A stretch of 64,000 nt of DNA, taken from Neobacillus driksii (GTDB lineage Bacteria; Bacillota; Bacilli; Bacillales; Cytobacillaceae). The DNA lies in assembly GCF_013409995.1 (NCBI RefSeq), contig NZ_JACCBX010000002.1, positions 163,827-227,826 of the forward strand. Direction: 5' to 3'. A program made the translations under genes and the position numbers. Under the pieces are notes generated by a model that saw only the letters and a list, made by a program, of their open reading frames with translations, did not search any database and had not been told where the DNA came from. This document shows, piece by piece, positions 36,072 to 45,195 of this stretch (positions are counted from its first letter, which is position 1; the number at the start of each line of letters is the position of its first letter).

Positions 36072-37118
36072 TTATCGCTTTTGGAGTAAGGCTTGATAGG
36101 CAGCAGAGGTTCTCATTTCTACCGTAAAGGTGCCATTCGGATTATAAATCGCTTTAATCAATAACGGCACACCCGCTGTGTTCTTAAATTGAAAATCTTT
36201 TCCGCCATAAGAAACCGTTGCGTCTCTTCCTTCAGGTACATAACCGACTGTCAGAGAATGATGGTGCCATTCCACATAGTCGACAGCAAGTTGATCAACT
36301 GCATTAAACAAGGTAGAGGAGGTTTGACAAATACCACCGCCAATTCCCATAACCAATTCCTTATTTACGATTTCTTGTGCCGGCTGGTATCCATGTGCTT
36401 CGTCACTCGGTCCAACTGTATAGTTAAAAGAGAAAATATCTCCTGTTCCAACAATCACATTATCAATGGCCTGTGCAGACAATTCAATGTTTTTATTTCT
36501 TCCTGTTATACTTGGATTAAATTTTGTTGTATATGTCGCCACAACCACTTCAGATAAATGGGCAGCATCCTCTGGCTTATATCCGCTTTCAGTAACATAG
36601 ATTGGAAGGATAACGTCTCCACCCTTGACTGAAGCCTCGATTATTTTATCCACTAGTTCTACTTCTTCAAGAATGACTCTTGGTTTCCCTTTGATCACCT
36701 GACCATTGGCATCAATTTTATCTAGCATCATCTTCGTGTCATAGCCGGGCGTTGTATCTGTTCCTCTTGCTAAATCCTTAGCCCAGTTTTCAAGCTCCTG
36801 CTTATATTTTTCATTATCTGTTCCAAATCCCATATCGACTGGAATCAGGCTTTTAATAATGTTTTTGGTAGTTGGATCGACTACATTCACCACTTTAGGC
36901 TTTTTAGCCTCTTCCTCAGCTTTTCTTTTTGCTTCTGCCTCTTCCTCTGCTTTCCTAGCCGCTTCTTCTGCAGCTTTTTGCTCTTCTAGTTTCTTTTCAA
37001 GTTCTGTTACTTTGTGCTCCAGATCAGCTTCTTTACCGTTTGTTTTCTCCGCACATCCTGCTAACCCTATTAAACTGCCAACTAATATGAATGAAATCGC
37101 CCACGTCCGTATAGACAT
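36072..37118 (-). CDS. VanW-family lipoprotein
   Basis: 348 residues. A lipoprotein signal ends LAGC with Cys22. Residues about 30-75 form a charged coiled coil (AAEEAARKAEEEAEAKRKAE). A middle segment of unknown fold precedes the VanW domain, with its signature VMGIGGGICQTSSTLFNAV and HHHSLTVGYVPEGRDATV. The protein is expected on the outer face of the membrane. VanW domains occur in Gram-positive envelope proteins, but the activity is not settled. Single gene. Confidence 0.9.
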   Translation of the reverse strand: MSIRTWAISFILVGSLIGLAGCAEKTNGKEADLEHKVTELEKKLEEQKAAEEAARKAEEEAEAKRKAEEEAKKPKVVNVVDPTTKNIIKSLIPVDMGFGTDNEKYKQELENWAKDLARGTDTTPGYDTKMMLDKIDANGQVIKGKPRVILEEVELVDKIIEASVKGGDVILPIYVTESGYKPEDAAHLSEVVVATYTTKFNPSITGRNKNIELSAQAIDNVIVGTGDIFSFNYTVGPSDEAHGYQPAQEIVNKELVMGIGGGICQTSSTLFNAVDQLAVDYVEWHHHSLTVGYVPEGRDATVSYGGKDFQFKNTAGVPLLIKAIYNPNGTFTVEMRTSAAYQALLQKR

Positions 37119-37443
37119 TTATTACTTCTCCTCTTTTCCCCAAATCTCATCATTCCTCACGCAGCACTTCCGAATATTCAGAAAAGGTTTCCACTCTCAT
37201 TCTTCTAATCTATTCCGTTATCCGACACAAAATTCCTTTGAAAAATTTCCTGAAATTGGAATCATTATATTAGACGCTCTTCATTCAAATTTGTTTCAAT
37301 TCAATTTGAAAAAAGTCCTTCTTTTTGTTCCTTATTAAGAACAGGATAATATATAATTTCAGCAGAGTAAAGGGCTAAATTCGTTTATTATAGTAAGTAA
37401 TGTGAAATTCATTCAGTCGTTTCAATATAAAGAACAGATTGAT
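37119..37443. other. 325-nt gap without a gene
   Basis: AT-rich spacer between the vanW-type gene (leftward promoter expected here) and the tag gene. No open frame, repeat or clear hairpin is supported. Confidence 0.5.
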
Positions 37444-38004
37444 CTATGTATTTTTATGGAAGCAAATACATGATTCTAAATGATCATTAACCATCCCTGT
37501 GGCTTGCATAAAAGCGTAACAAATCGTTGATCCAACAAATTTAAAACCGCGTTTTTTTAAATCCTTACTTAACTTATCACTAATATCTGTCGTAGCTGGA
37601 ACCTCTGATAAATCTTTAAAGTGATGGATAATCGGCTTACCATCTACAAAAGACCAAATATACTCGCTAAAGGAACCAAATTCCTCCTTCACCTTCAAAA
37701 ACGCTTTTGCATTTGTAATGACGGCATTGACTTTGAGTTTATTGCGAACAATTCCTTCATTCTGTAAAAGTTCTTCAATTTTGTTTTCATCGTAGGAAAT
37801 GATGATATTAGGGTCAAAATAATCAAACGCCTTGCGATAATTTTCTCTCTTTTTCAGTATTGTGTACCAGCTCAAGCCTGCTTGTGCCCCCTCTAAGTTC
37901 AAATATTCGAATAACAATTGATCATCATACACGGGCACGCCCCATTCATGATCATGATAATCAATATAAAGTGGATCCTGATTTACCCAGCCGCATCGAT
38001 TCAT
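37444..38004 (-). CDS. tag: DNA-3-methyladenine glycosylase I
   Basis: 186-residue base-excision repair enzyme that removes 3-methyladenine. Family features: MNRCGWVNQDPLYIDYHDHE at the start, HDHEWGVP, EGAQAGLSWYTILKKRENYR and the C-terminal FVGSTICYAFMQATGMVNDH. The Cys and His residues of the Tag zinc site (Cys4, His near 17, C-terminal His/Cys) are present. AAGGAGG lies 8 nt before the ATG. Single gene. Confidence 0.95.
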   Translation of the reverse strand: MNRCGWVNQDPLYIDYHDHEWGVPVYDDQLLFEYLNLEGAQAGLSWYTILKKRENYRKAFDYFDPNIIISYDENKIEELLQNEGIVRNKLKVNAVITNAKAFLKVKEEFGSFSEYIWSFVDGKPIIHHFKDLSEVPATTDISDKLSKDLKKRGFKFVGSTICYAFMQATGMVNDHLESCICFHKNT

Positions 38005-38077
38005 TGGTCATTCCTCCTTCATACTATTATTTTAACAAATTTATCTTTTTTCACAGTAATCATTCACCATTTCACAT

Positions 38078-38105
38078 AAAAAAAACTGCCGAAATCATTC
38101 GACAG
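38078..38105 (-). terminator. Terminator of the glycerate kinase gene
   Basis: Minus strand CTGTCGAA / TTCGGCAG (one G-U) around a 4-nt loop, followed by eight U. Confidence 0.92.
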
Positions 38106-38117
38106 CATGTTCAATCA

Positions 38118-39245
38118 TTATATTTTTAATACACGACAGATATTTTCCGCTGCAAATGCTAAATTGGCTTCACCGGATTTCAATGCGTCATCTAAAGAAG
38201 TACAACCTTTCAATATCCCAACGATGGACGTAAATCCATGGTCATATAGTGGTTCTACACCATTACCAATTCTGCCAGCAAATGCGATCACGGGGATCGA
38301 ATACTTCTTCGCAATTGATGCTATCCCAAAAGGTGTCTTGCCAAATAACGTTTGTCCATCAATGCTGCCTTCCCCTGTAAAAACATAATCCGCGCCTTTT
38401 ATTCTATCCTCAAGACCTGTATATTCAATGACTAAGTCCATGCCTTTTTTTAAGTTAGCATTTAAAAAGGCCATTAATCCTGTACCAAGACCACCAGCGG
38501 CACCAGCACCTTCTATATGTGCAATGTCCTTACCCAATACTCGTTTAATTACCTCAGCATAATGTCCTAAGTTTTCATCGAGAAGTTTCACCACTTCAGG
38601 GGTTGCACCTTTTTGTGGACCAAATACTGCCGATGCCCCATTCACGCCAATCAAAGGGTTCGTTACATCACATGCCACATCAATTTTGACACTGTTAATC
38701 CTGCTATCTAATCCACTTAAATCAATCGAAGCTAATTGGTTCAATGCACCGCCTCCGAACGGCAGTTCCTGGCCATCCTGATCCTTAAAAGAAACACCTA
38801 GAGCCTGAAGCATTCCTGCTCCTCCATCATTCGTTGCACTTCCGCCAATTCCGATTAAAATACGACTTACTCCGATATCAAGAGCATGCTTTATTAATTG
38901 ACCGGTTCCATAGCTAGTAGTCACTAATGGATTCCGGTTTTCTAGTTTGATTAATTCTAGTCCACTTGCACTTGCCATCTCAATCACAGCTGTTTTGCCT
39001 TCACCTAATAGACCATATTCTGCTAAAACCTTCTCACCTAGTGGACCAATGACGTCAACCTTGACCATTTCACCATTCGTCATACTAACGAGTGATTCCA
39101 CCGTCCCCTCACCACCGTCTGCCATAGGAACAATCACACAATCTGCATCAGGAAAAATCGTACGAATACCTTTTTCCATTGCAAGAGCAGCTTTTTTTGC
39201 AGACATACTCTCCTTAAATGAATCAGGCGCTAACACAAACTTCAT
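38118..39245 (-). CDS. glxK: Glycerate kinase
   Basis: 375-residue glycerate kinase of the GarK/GlxK family (GK-I), ATP-dependent phosphorylation of glycerate. Family stretches: MKFVLAPDSFKESMSA, VPMADGGEGTVESLV, GIGGSATNDGGAGMLQALG, FTGEGSIDGQTLFGKTP. The ATG at 39245 is chosen because AAAGGACAG lies 6 nt upstream and homologues start MKFVLAPDSFK. It is not in the glycolate operon near the right end, although both handle C2/C3 acids. Gene symbol by family. Confidence 0.92.
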   Translation of the reverse strand: MKFVLAPDSFKESMSAKKAALAMEKGIRTIFPDADCVIVPMADGGEGTVESLVSMTNGEMVKVDVIGPLGEKVLAEYGLLGEGKTAVIEMASASGLELIKLENRNPLVTTSYGTGQLIKHALDIGVSRILIGIGGSATNDGGAGMLQALGVSFKDQDGQELPFGGGALNQLASIDLSGLDSRINSVKIDVACDVTNPLIGVNGASAVFGPQKGATPEVVKLLDENLGHYAEVIKRVLGKDIAHIEGAGAAGGLGTGLMAFLNANLKKGMDLVIEYTGLEDRIKGADYVFTGEGSIDGQTLFGKTPFGIASIAKKYSIPVIAFAGRIGNGVEPLYDHGFTSIVGILKGCTSLDDALKSGEANLAFAAENICRVLKI

Positions 39246-39316
39246 TATAATCTGTCCTTTACATGTAAAGTAGCAAAATTTTACCATTCTAAAAATATTA
39301 CCTAAAAAAATATTCT

Positions 39317-40447
39317 CTAAATCTTAACATTTGGTTTGTAATACATTCTTTCTTCCCTTTTGCCTTTCATCCCAAATAGAATCCGTATAAATCGTATTCT
39401 AGAGATAATAAAATGGTAGAAACCGATAATGATAAAGAAAGACAGTGATAAAAGAAAGACAAGTTTTACCGGGATTGACCAATCAACCTCTGCAATCATA
39501 AAACCTATTGTAACAATTACCGGTTGATGAAATACATAAAAGGGCATAGACGCTTGATTGCCATACTGCATCCATTTATTTGTAAAAGATAGCTTTTTGT
39601 CGGCAAAGGCAAAAATTACAAGCAGCCAACTCCAGCAGTTTAAGGCCTTAACAGCAGCTAAAAGGATGGATAGCCCATTACCAGTTGCAGGCATTCCTGA
39701 CATAAAACCATACACAAAAAGTACAGTGGTAAGAATGGATAGTGCCAACGTGATTGGCAGCAGCCTTTGAACCATAGACTTAAAAGAAGCTTTAGTGAAG
39801 AGAAAATAACCATATAGAAAAATAACCAGATAAAAACTAATATCCCAGCCACCTAGATTTACCACATCCACTAAAACAGATACAATCATTAATGGGATGG
39901 TTAAAACGATAAGGTGTAATGGTTTTAAATCCTTGGATACGGAAGGTTTCTTTCTTATAAACAAAGGCAGAGTAATCAAACTAAAAACTAGTAGCACCAA
40001 GAGATACCATAAATGCAATCCCACAAATGCAAAATTTCCTGACCCACCAATATAGAGGTAAACTCCATCAAAATAGTGAGGATACCAGTTGAAAAACGAG
40101 CCGAAATACTGCCCATGACTGACCCGTTCCATATAGATTTGAGGCGGGGTTAGGATCATGACCCCAAACAAAAGGGGAATCCCTAGTCGTGCAAGCCTTT
40201 CCTTTATATATTTGATACCCGTTCTCTTCTGTAGAGCGTAGTACGAATTAATTCCCGATACTGCGAAAAAGATTGGCATTAACCATGAGCTCATAAATAA
40301 TGAAATGGCTGTGATGTAAGTCGGGTCAGTCTCATTATTCTTTACATGCCAAGCCCAAGGATTAAAAAACATAAAACAATGGTAAATGAAAACCGCTAAT
40401 GTAGCTAAAACACGAATCCAATCTAAATCATATTGTCTATTCATCAT
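39317..40447 (-). CDS. Acyltransferase-3 family membrane protein
   Basis: 376-residue integral membrane protein with about ten helices. The N-terminus YDLDWIRVLATLAVFIYHCF has the conserved Arg and His of the acyltransferase-3 family, and SSWLMPIFFAVSG plus YPHYFDGVYLY follow. Members move acyl groups onto sugars or lipids at the cell surface (OafA, glucan acyltransferases). The ATG at 40447 is 7 nt after AAGGAG. Single gene; acceptor unknown. Confidence 0.88.
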   Translation of the reverse strand: MMNRQYDLDWIRVLATLAVFIYHCFMFFNPWAWHVKNNETDPTYITAISLFMSSWLMPIFFAVSGINSYYALQKRTGIKYIKERLARLGIPLLFGVMILTPPQIYMERVSHGQYFGSFFNWYPHYFDGVYLYIGGSGNFAFVGLHLWYLLVLLVFSLITLPLFIRKKPSVSKDLKPLHLIVLTIPLMIVSVLVDVVNLGGWDISFYLVIFLYGYFLFTKASFKSMVQRLLPITLALSILTTVLFVYGFMSGMPATGNGLSILLAAVKALNCWSWLLVIFAFADKKLSFTNKWMQYGNQASMPFYVFHQPVIVTIGFMIAEVDWSIPVKLVFLLSLSFFIIIGFYHFIISRIRFIRILFGMKGKREERMYYKPNVKI

Positions 40448-40602
40448 AAAATATCTCCTTGGAAAATAATATTCACCCAATATCCTGGTAGTATTTTACT
40501 ATGAAATAACTAGTACAATTGTCGAATTATAGGGAAAAATTCAATATTTTCTTTTTGAAATTAGCTTTGTTAAAGTCCGAAGTTGATATACTGAGTTTGA
40601 TA

Positions 40603-40795
40603 AATAAGCGGAGAAATTCCGGCTAAATTGGAAAATACCCATATTTCCTTAAAAATAGGCGGAGTTTTTCCGGTTATATGTTCCAAAACTTAGGATTTTG
40701 TCTTATTTAGAGCACTTAACCGGAATATCTCCGCTTATATCTGCTTCTAAAGCTTACACATATACATTAAGCGGAAATTCTCCGCCTATTAATTC
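40603..40795. repeat. Four ~52-bp repeat units, two direct and two inverted
   Basis: Two direct copies of ATAAGCGGAGAAATTCCGG-type sequence start near 40604 and 40655; two copies in the opposite orientation (TTAACCGGAATATCTCCGC near 40716 and TTAAGCGGAAATTCTCCGCC near 40768) follow. Spacing is 51-52 nt in each pair. The whole block can fold back on itself. It fills the 436-nt gap between the acyltransferase and chbG-type genes; apart from the chbG terminator nothing else is seen. Confidence 0.85.
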
Positions 40796-40849
40796 TCATT
40801 CCTACACGAAAATCAACAATGATGATAACAGCGCCTAGAATTTAATAAA

Positions 40850-40877
40850 GCAAAACAGCCATCAAACGATGGCTGTT
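40850..40877 (-). terminator. Terminator of the chb-type operon
   Basis: AACAGCCATC / GATGGCTGTT, perfect 10-bp stem with a 4-nt loop and a short U-run on the minus strand, 7 nt after the last gene of the PTS operon. Confidence 0.9.
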
Positions 40878-40883
40878 CAAAAT

Positions 40884-41591
40884 TTATAGTAATATAATAT
40901 TATCTGGCAAAGTAACAGAGGTTAGAATCTTAGTCTCTTTCACTCTTTCGACTGCATATGACGAACCATTTAAAATTTCAAAATCCAGGTAACCTGGATG
41001 GCACATCACTTCTACCGTTTGATGTTCTACATCGCGCTGAGTTAACTCAATGAAATAATTCTGGGTTACACCCTCGCCATAAAAATCATGAAAAAACCGG
41101 TCAGTGAACGACGTCACCCCTTCAACAGGCTGTTCGGATATTCTTCTTACAGGTAAATTGTATTTTTTGGACAGCCTTTGGATCACTGGTAAGAATTCTG
41201 GAATACCGTGGACATGATGATGACTGTCAAAATGAGTGGCTGTTAGACCATTATCGAAAAACCGGTCGATTTGTGCGGTCCATTCCCGTTCCAGTTCTGT
41301 TAAGGAAAGGTTATTATCATTAGTAAGATCTTTCAGTTTTTTAAAGTTCCCCTGTTCATCCACTAGGGTTGGAACGTCTGAACGCAAAGGTTTTCCGCAT
41401 GTTAGAACCAGATGAATGCCAAGCTTTAGTCTGGGGTGTTCTTTCGCCAGTCCTACTGCATGACTCACACCTGGCATATTCATCATCATCGTTGTGGAAT
41501 TAACAATTCCATATCTATGAGCATCGATAATTCCGTAATTGATTCCCCTGGAATATCCAAAATCATCTGCATTGACAATCAGTTTGATCAA
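40884..41591 (-). CDS. chbG: ChbG/YdjC-type carbohydrate deacetylase
   Basis: 235-residue deacetylase; in E. coli ChbG removes an acetyl group from chitooligosaccharide (phosphate). Motifs: MIKLIVNADDFGYSRGINYG (metal-binding Asp pair), KLGIHLVLTCGKPL, ATHFDSHHHVHGIPEF and MCHPGYLD. The start is TTG, 7 nt after GGAGGGG. It is last in the PTS operon, 25 nt after the GH4 gene. Its presence argues that the operon handles N-acetylated sugars such as diacetylchitobiose rather than cellobiose. Confidence 0.93.
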   Translation of the reverse strand: MIKLIVNADDFGYSRGINYGIIDAHRYGIVNSTTMMMNMPGVSHAVGLAKEHPRLKLGIHLVLTCGKPLRSDVPTLVDEQGNFKKLKDLTNDNNLSLTELEREWTAQIDRFFDNGLTATHFDSHHHVHGIPEFLPVIQRLSKKYNLPVRRISEQPVEGVTSFTDRFFHDFYGEGVTQNYFIELTQRDVEHQTVEVMCHPGYLDFEILNGSSYAVERVKETKILTSVTLPDNIILL

Positions 41592-41616
41592 TCTGTGGCC
41601 CCTCCATTCTTTATTT

Positions 41617-42930
41617 TTAAAAAAATTGAGGTAAATACTTCTTATGCGCTTCTAACATTTCATCCACGATTTTTTTTGCAATCGTATCCGATGCAACAAG
41701 CGGGTTTATCGTTAAAGCAAGAACCGCTAGATTATAGTCACCTGTTACAGCTGCTTCACAGGCAACCCGTTCAAATGACTTAATTTGTTGAACAAGACCG
41801 CGGACAGATACAGGAAGATCACCCATGACCAAAGGTTTCGGTCCTTCTTTGGTAATCATACAGCTGACTTCGACAGCACTATCATCAGGAATACTGGCAA
41901 TTGAGCCATTATTCATCGTATTAACAGGCTGAATGTCACATTTGTCATTATAGATAGATGAAATTAACCTAACAGCTGCATCACTATAATAAGCTCCACC
42001 CCGTTTCTCAAGTTGTGGCGGTTTAATTGAAAGATTTGGATCTTTATAAAGTTCAAAGAGGTCATCTTCTAATTTCTTTACCACTTCCGCTCTTGTGCCA
42101 ACAGTTTCCGCATTCTTGATGTCTTTCTCTACCATCTCACGAGTTTTGTAGTAATAATTATGGTATGGGCATGGAAGTACCCCTAAAGCACGGATGAATT
42201 CCTGCTCCCATCCTTGACCTTGTACATTTTTAACAAAACTTGAGTTTTCCGGATTCGTTAAGAATTCAATTACACGCTCCTTTACACTTACACCGTCAAC
42301 GTACACGTCTAAACCGTATACCATGTGATTTAGACCAGCAAAATCAATACGAACTCGTGAATGTTCAACGTTCAATAGTTTTGCAATTCCCATTTCCATT
42401 CCGATTGGCACATTACATAAGCCAACAACTTTACGATGGTCACTATAGCGGAGAACCGCTTCTGTTACCATTCCAGCTGGATTTGTAAAATTAACCAGCC
42501 AGGCATCTGGGCATAGCTCTTTCATATCTTTTACAATATCTAAAATAACAGGGATTGTCCTTAAGCCTTTGAATAGACCCCCAGGTCCATTTGTTTCTTG
42601 ACCAAGAACACCATATTTTAGTGGAATCCGTTCATCTTTCGCCCTAGCGTCAAGCAAGCCAACCCTGAATTGTGTGGTTACAAAGTCTGCACCGGCCAAA
42701 GCTTTGCGTCGGTCTAGGGTCAAATGAACTTCAACAGGAAGTCCAGCTTTTTGAAACATTCGTTTTGCTAGATTCCCAACAATCTCTAGTTTTTCCTTAC
42801 CCTCTTCCACGTCTACAAGCCAAAGCTCCCGCAGTGGAAGTTCATCATACCTTTTGATAAAACCTTCGACGAGTTCCGGTGTATAACTTGATCCACCGCC
42901 GATTGTTGTGATTTTAATAGACTTTTGCAC
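41617..42930 (-). CDS. chbF: GH4 6-phospho-beta-glucosidase / diacetylchitobiose-6-P hydrolase
   Basis: 437-residue NAD+- and metal-dependent family 4 glycosidase. NAD motif TTIGGGSSYTPELVEGF, NFTNPAGMVTEAVLRY, GLCNVPIGM with the metal-binding Cys, GLNHMVYGLDV with the metal-binding His, and NNGSIASIPDDSAVEV. Start GTG at 42930 behind AAGGGGGAAGG. It hydrolyses the 6-phospho-disaccharide delivered by the PTS genes upstream. The family includes CelF/LicH/ChbF; the choice of chitobiose over cellobiose rests on the adjacent chbG. Confidence 0.93.
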   Translation of the reverse strand: MQKSIKITTIGGGSSYTPELVEGFIKRYDELPLRELWLVDVEEGKEKLEIVGNLAKRMFQKAGLPVEVHLTLDRRKALAGADFVTTQFRVGLLDARAKDERIPLKYGVLGQETNGPGGLFKGLRTIPVILDIVKDMKELCPDAWLVNFTNPAGMVTEAVLRYSDHRKVVGLCNVPIGMEMGIAKLLNVEHSRVRIDFAGLNHMVYGLDVYVDGVSVKERVIEFLTNPENSSFVKNVQGQGWEQEFIRALGVLPCPYHNYYYKTREMVEKDIKNAETVGTRAEVVKKLEDDLFELYKDPNLSIKPPQLEKRGGAYYSDAAVRLISSIYNDKCDIQPVNTMNNGSIASIPDDSAVEVSCMITKEGPKPLVMGDLPVSVRGLVQQIKSFERVACEAAVTGDYNLAVLALTINPLVASDTIAKKIVDEMLEAHKKYLPQFF

Positions 42931-42946
42931 AAATCCTTCCCCCTTG

Positions 42947-43267
42947 TTATCCTTTGTTCAATTCTTGACGAATTTCGACCATCTCTCTTGCTAAATCCTT
43001 TAACGTCATAGCAGTCATTAAATGATCTTGGGCGTGAATAAGTATAATCGGTATATCGAATGATTCTCCAGCTGCTTCCGCATGAATCAATTGTGTTTGA
43101 AACACGTGTGCTCTAGTTATTTCAATATCAGCTTCATCCAGCTTTTCAAAGGCTTGTGTGAAGCTTTTTTCTTTGGCTGCAAAAATAGCTTCCATCGCCA
43201 GACTTCGGGCATTTCCACTATGCAAAATTAATTGAAATGACAGGTTATATAATTCTTCTTTATTCAT
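42947..43267 (-). CDS. chbA: PTS lactose/cellobiose-family IIA component
   Basis: 106-residue IIA protein, all-helical. The phosphorylated His is in IILIHAQDHLMTAMTLKDLA (about residue 78), and the start LYNLSFQLILHSGNARSLAM is typical of the family. It receives phosphate from HPr and passes it to IIB. GGAGGG precedes the ATG; the GH4 gene follows 16 nt later. Confidence 0.95.
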   Translation of the reverse strand: MNKEELYNLSFQLILHSGNARSLAMEAIFAAKEKSFTQAFEKLDEADIEITRAHVFQTQLIHAEAAGESFDIPIILIHAQDHLMTAMTLKDLAREMVEIRQELNKG

Positions 43268-43297
43268 GGTTTAACCCTCCAAAATTGACATACCAAG

Positions 43298-43321
43298 AGC
43301 TTGCCGCCGGGCAAGCTCTCT
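43298..43321. other. Intercistronic hairpin in the PTS operon
   Basis: AGAGCTTGCC (43298-43307) pairs with GGCAAGCTCT (43312-43321) around a 4-nt loop between the IIC stop and the IIA start. On the minus strand no U-run follows, so it is better read as an mRNA-stability or processing element than as a terminator. Confidence 0.65.
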
Positions 43322-43330
43322 TTTATTCTT

Positions 43331-44647
43331 TTATTTTTCAGCACCTTGTTCGACTTTGTAGTTTTGTTTATCCCACATTCTAAAGAATGGGTAGTAGATA
43401 GCGAAGGATACGGCTAGGTTGATTAGTTGCATTAAGGCACCTCTGAAGTTTCCACCTGTGGCCAGGTAACCGCCGATAATTGGAGGAGTGGTCCATGGAA
43501 CGGCGACTCCTGCGGTCTTAGGTGCAAAGCCAGTGGTCATCCCAATATATGTGGTAATGGTTAAGGCTAGTGGTGCTAGAATAAATGGAACGATAAGCAA
43601 TGGGTTAGCGACAATCGGCGCACCGAAAGTAATTGGCTCATTAATATTAAAAATTCCTGGTCCAATTGCTAGTCTGCCTAATGTCTTGGAATGCTGACTC
43701 TTTGCCATAAACATCATCATTATGGCAAATGTAAATGTCGCTCCAGATCCACCCATGTAAATGAAAATATCAAAAAATTGCTGTGTAACCACATTTGGCA
43801 ATTCATTACCAGCGGTAAGTGCTACTCTGTTAGCGTCCGTTGCAGCCAGCCAGATAGGACCCATTACCCCGCCAACAATACTGGCACCGTGTAATCCAGT
43901 CGACCATAAAAGCTGGACAAAGAATACAGCTATTAAGGCACCAATTAAGGAGCCTCCAAGTGCACCAAGCGGTTCCTGTAACAGCTTTCCAACTACGTTG
44001 TGTAAGGTTTCAAAGGATGTATTTTCTATCAATAAACGAATCAACCAAACCACTAAAATAACAATGAAGGCCGGAAATAATGCAATAAAAGATTTACTAA
44101 CACTTGGAGGTACGCCATCAGGCATTTTGATAACAATATTTTTTTGAATAATAAATCGATAAATTTCAGTTGAAACCATCGCAAGGATCATCGCAACAAA
44201 CAACCCCTTGCTTCCCAGTAATGCTATTGGCAGTACCCCGCCAACTTGAACTGCTTCGCTAGCCCCCTCTGGTGTAAACATGGTAAAGTATGGTGTGGCA
44301 AGAACAAAAGCCGCGACAGATATAGCACCTGCATTCAACGCGTCTACTTTGTAATGCTCTGCCAATCGATAGGCAATACCAAAACCTGCAATCAGCGCCA
44401 TAATATCAAAGGTAGCGGTTACAGGATATAATAGTTCAGTCAGCCACGCGTCACCAAACATACCTGCCATAAATTCCGGATATCCTTTAAACGGCAGGAA
44501 TCCAATAATTAAGAAGATAGATCCAATGATAATAAGCGGCATCGTTAAGATAATTCCATCACGAAGTGCCTGCAAGTGTTTCTGACCGGCAATCTTTCCT
44601 GCGATCGGCATGAACTTTTCTTCCAGTATTTGAGTAAATTTGGCCAT
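43331..44647 (-). CDS. chbC: PTS cellobiose/chitobiose-family IIC permease
   Basis: 438-residue membrane permease with about ten helices. Family features: MAKFTQILEEKFMPIAGKIA at the start, LRDGIILTMPLIIIGSIFLI, LLWSTGLHGASIVGG and the conserved NINEPITFGAPIVANP substrate-site loop. It carries the disaccharide across the membrane as IIB phosphorylates it. It lies 22 nt after the IIB gene. Confidence 0.95.
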   Translation of the reverse strand: MAKFTQILEEKFMPIAGKIAGQKHLQALRDGIILTMPLIIIGSIFLIIGFLPFKGYPEFMAGMFGDAWLTELLYPVTATFDIMALIAGFGIAYRLAEHYKVDALNAGAISVAAFVLATPYFTMFTPEGASEAVQVGGVLPIALLGSKGLFVAMILAMVSTEIYRFIIQKNIVIKMPDGVPPSVSKSFIALFPAFIVILVVWLIRLLIENTSFETLHNVVGKLLQEPLGALGGSLIGALIAVFFVQLLWSTGLHGASIVGGVMGPIWLAATDANRVALTAGNELPNVVTQQFFDIFIYMGGSGATFTFAIMMMFMAKSQHSKTLGRLAIGPGIFNINEPITFGAPIVANPLLIVPFILAPLALTITTYIGMTTGFAPKTAGVAVPWTTPPIIGGYLATGGNFRGALMQLINLAVSFAIYYPFFRMWDKQNYKVEQGAEK

Positions 44648-44669
44648 ATCTATTCACCCCTATGTGAAA

Positions 44670-44975
44670 TTATGAACCTATTAAATTTCTCGCAAACTTT
44701 AATACCTCCGCACCATTGCACATTCCATAATGTACAGGGTTAATCGCATCAACTGGAATCCCTTTTTCAAGTCCCTTTTTCTTTAATTGAGGCAGCAAAT
44801 AGCGTACCTGCGGACCCACAAGTAACACATCTGCAGCATCCAAGTGATTATTAACCTCATTCGCACTCACTGCCCATATTTTCGCTTCAATTCCTTCTGC
44901 TTTTGCAGCATTTTCCATCTTCGCCACCAATAGACTGGTAGACATACCTGCTGCACAGCATAATAAGATATTCAA
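44670..44975 (-). CDS. chbB: PTS cellobiose/chitobiose-family IIB component
   Basis: 101-residue IIB with the phosphocysteine near the start in [17 protein letters not shown] (P-loop-like CCAAGMST) and [18 protein letters not shown]. The start is TTG at 44975, behind a GGGGGG-containing site. First gene of a five-gene operon (IIB-IIC-IIA-GH4-deacetylase). A cre site lies 28 nt upstream. No dedicated regulator (LicR, GntR or ChbR type) is encoded nearby. Confidence 0.95.
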   Translation of the reverse strand: MNILLCCAAGMSTSLLVAKMENAAKAEGIEAKIWAVSANEVNNHLDAADVLLVGPQVRYLLPQLKKKGLEKGIPVDAINPVHYGMCNGAEVLKFARNLIGS

Positions 44976-45002
44976 TTACAGCCCCCCATTTCCAATTTAA
45001 TT

Positions 45003-45016
45003 TGTAATCGCTTACA
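45003..45016 (-). promoter_or_regulatory. cre (CcpA) site before the chb-type operon
   Basis: Minus-strand TGTAAGCGATTACA fits the cre pattern TGNAANCGNNNNCA completely and is nearly palindromic. It lies 28 nt before the IIB start codon, within or just after the promoter, where CcpA would repress in the presence of preferred sugars. I could not assign -35/-10 boxes with confidence. Confidence 0.82.
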
Positions 45017-45151
45017 TTTTTCGAAAGAAATTTCAATTACACCTGTATAACATTGGTTCTTTGAAATTCTCCCCCCGCCTATACAAATTCTTAACCGTAC
45101 TAAACTATATTCTCATTTTTTAAATTTAGGACAATTCTACAATTACCCCAA

Positions 45152-45179
45152 TAAAAAAAAGAATTCGTACTAAGTACGA
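45152..45179 (-). terminator. Terminator of the second DHA2 exporter gene
   Basis: Minus-strand TCGTA/TACGA stem (45179-45165, extendable) followed by eight U, 17 nt after the exporter stop codon. Confidence 0.8.
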
Positions 45180-45195
45180 TTTCCCTTATTAGCCG

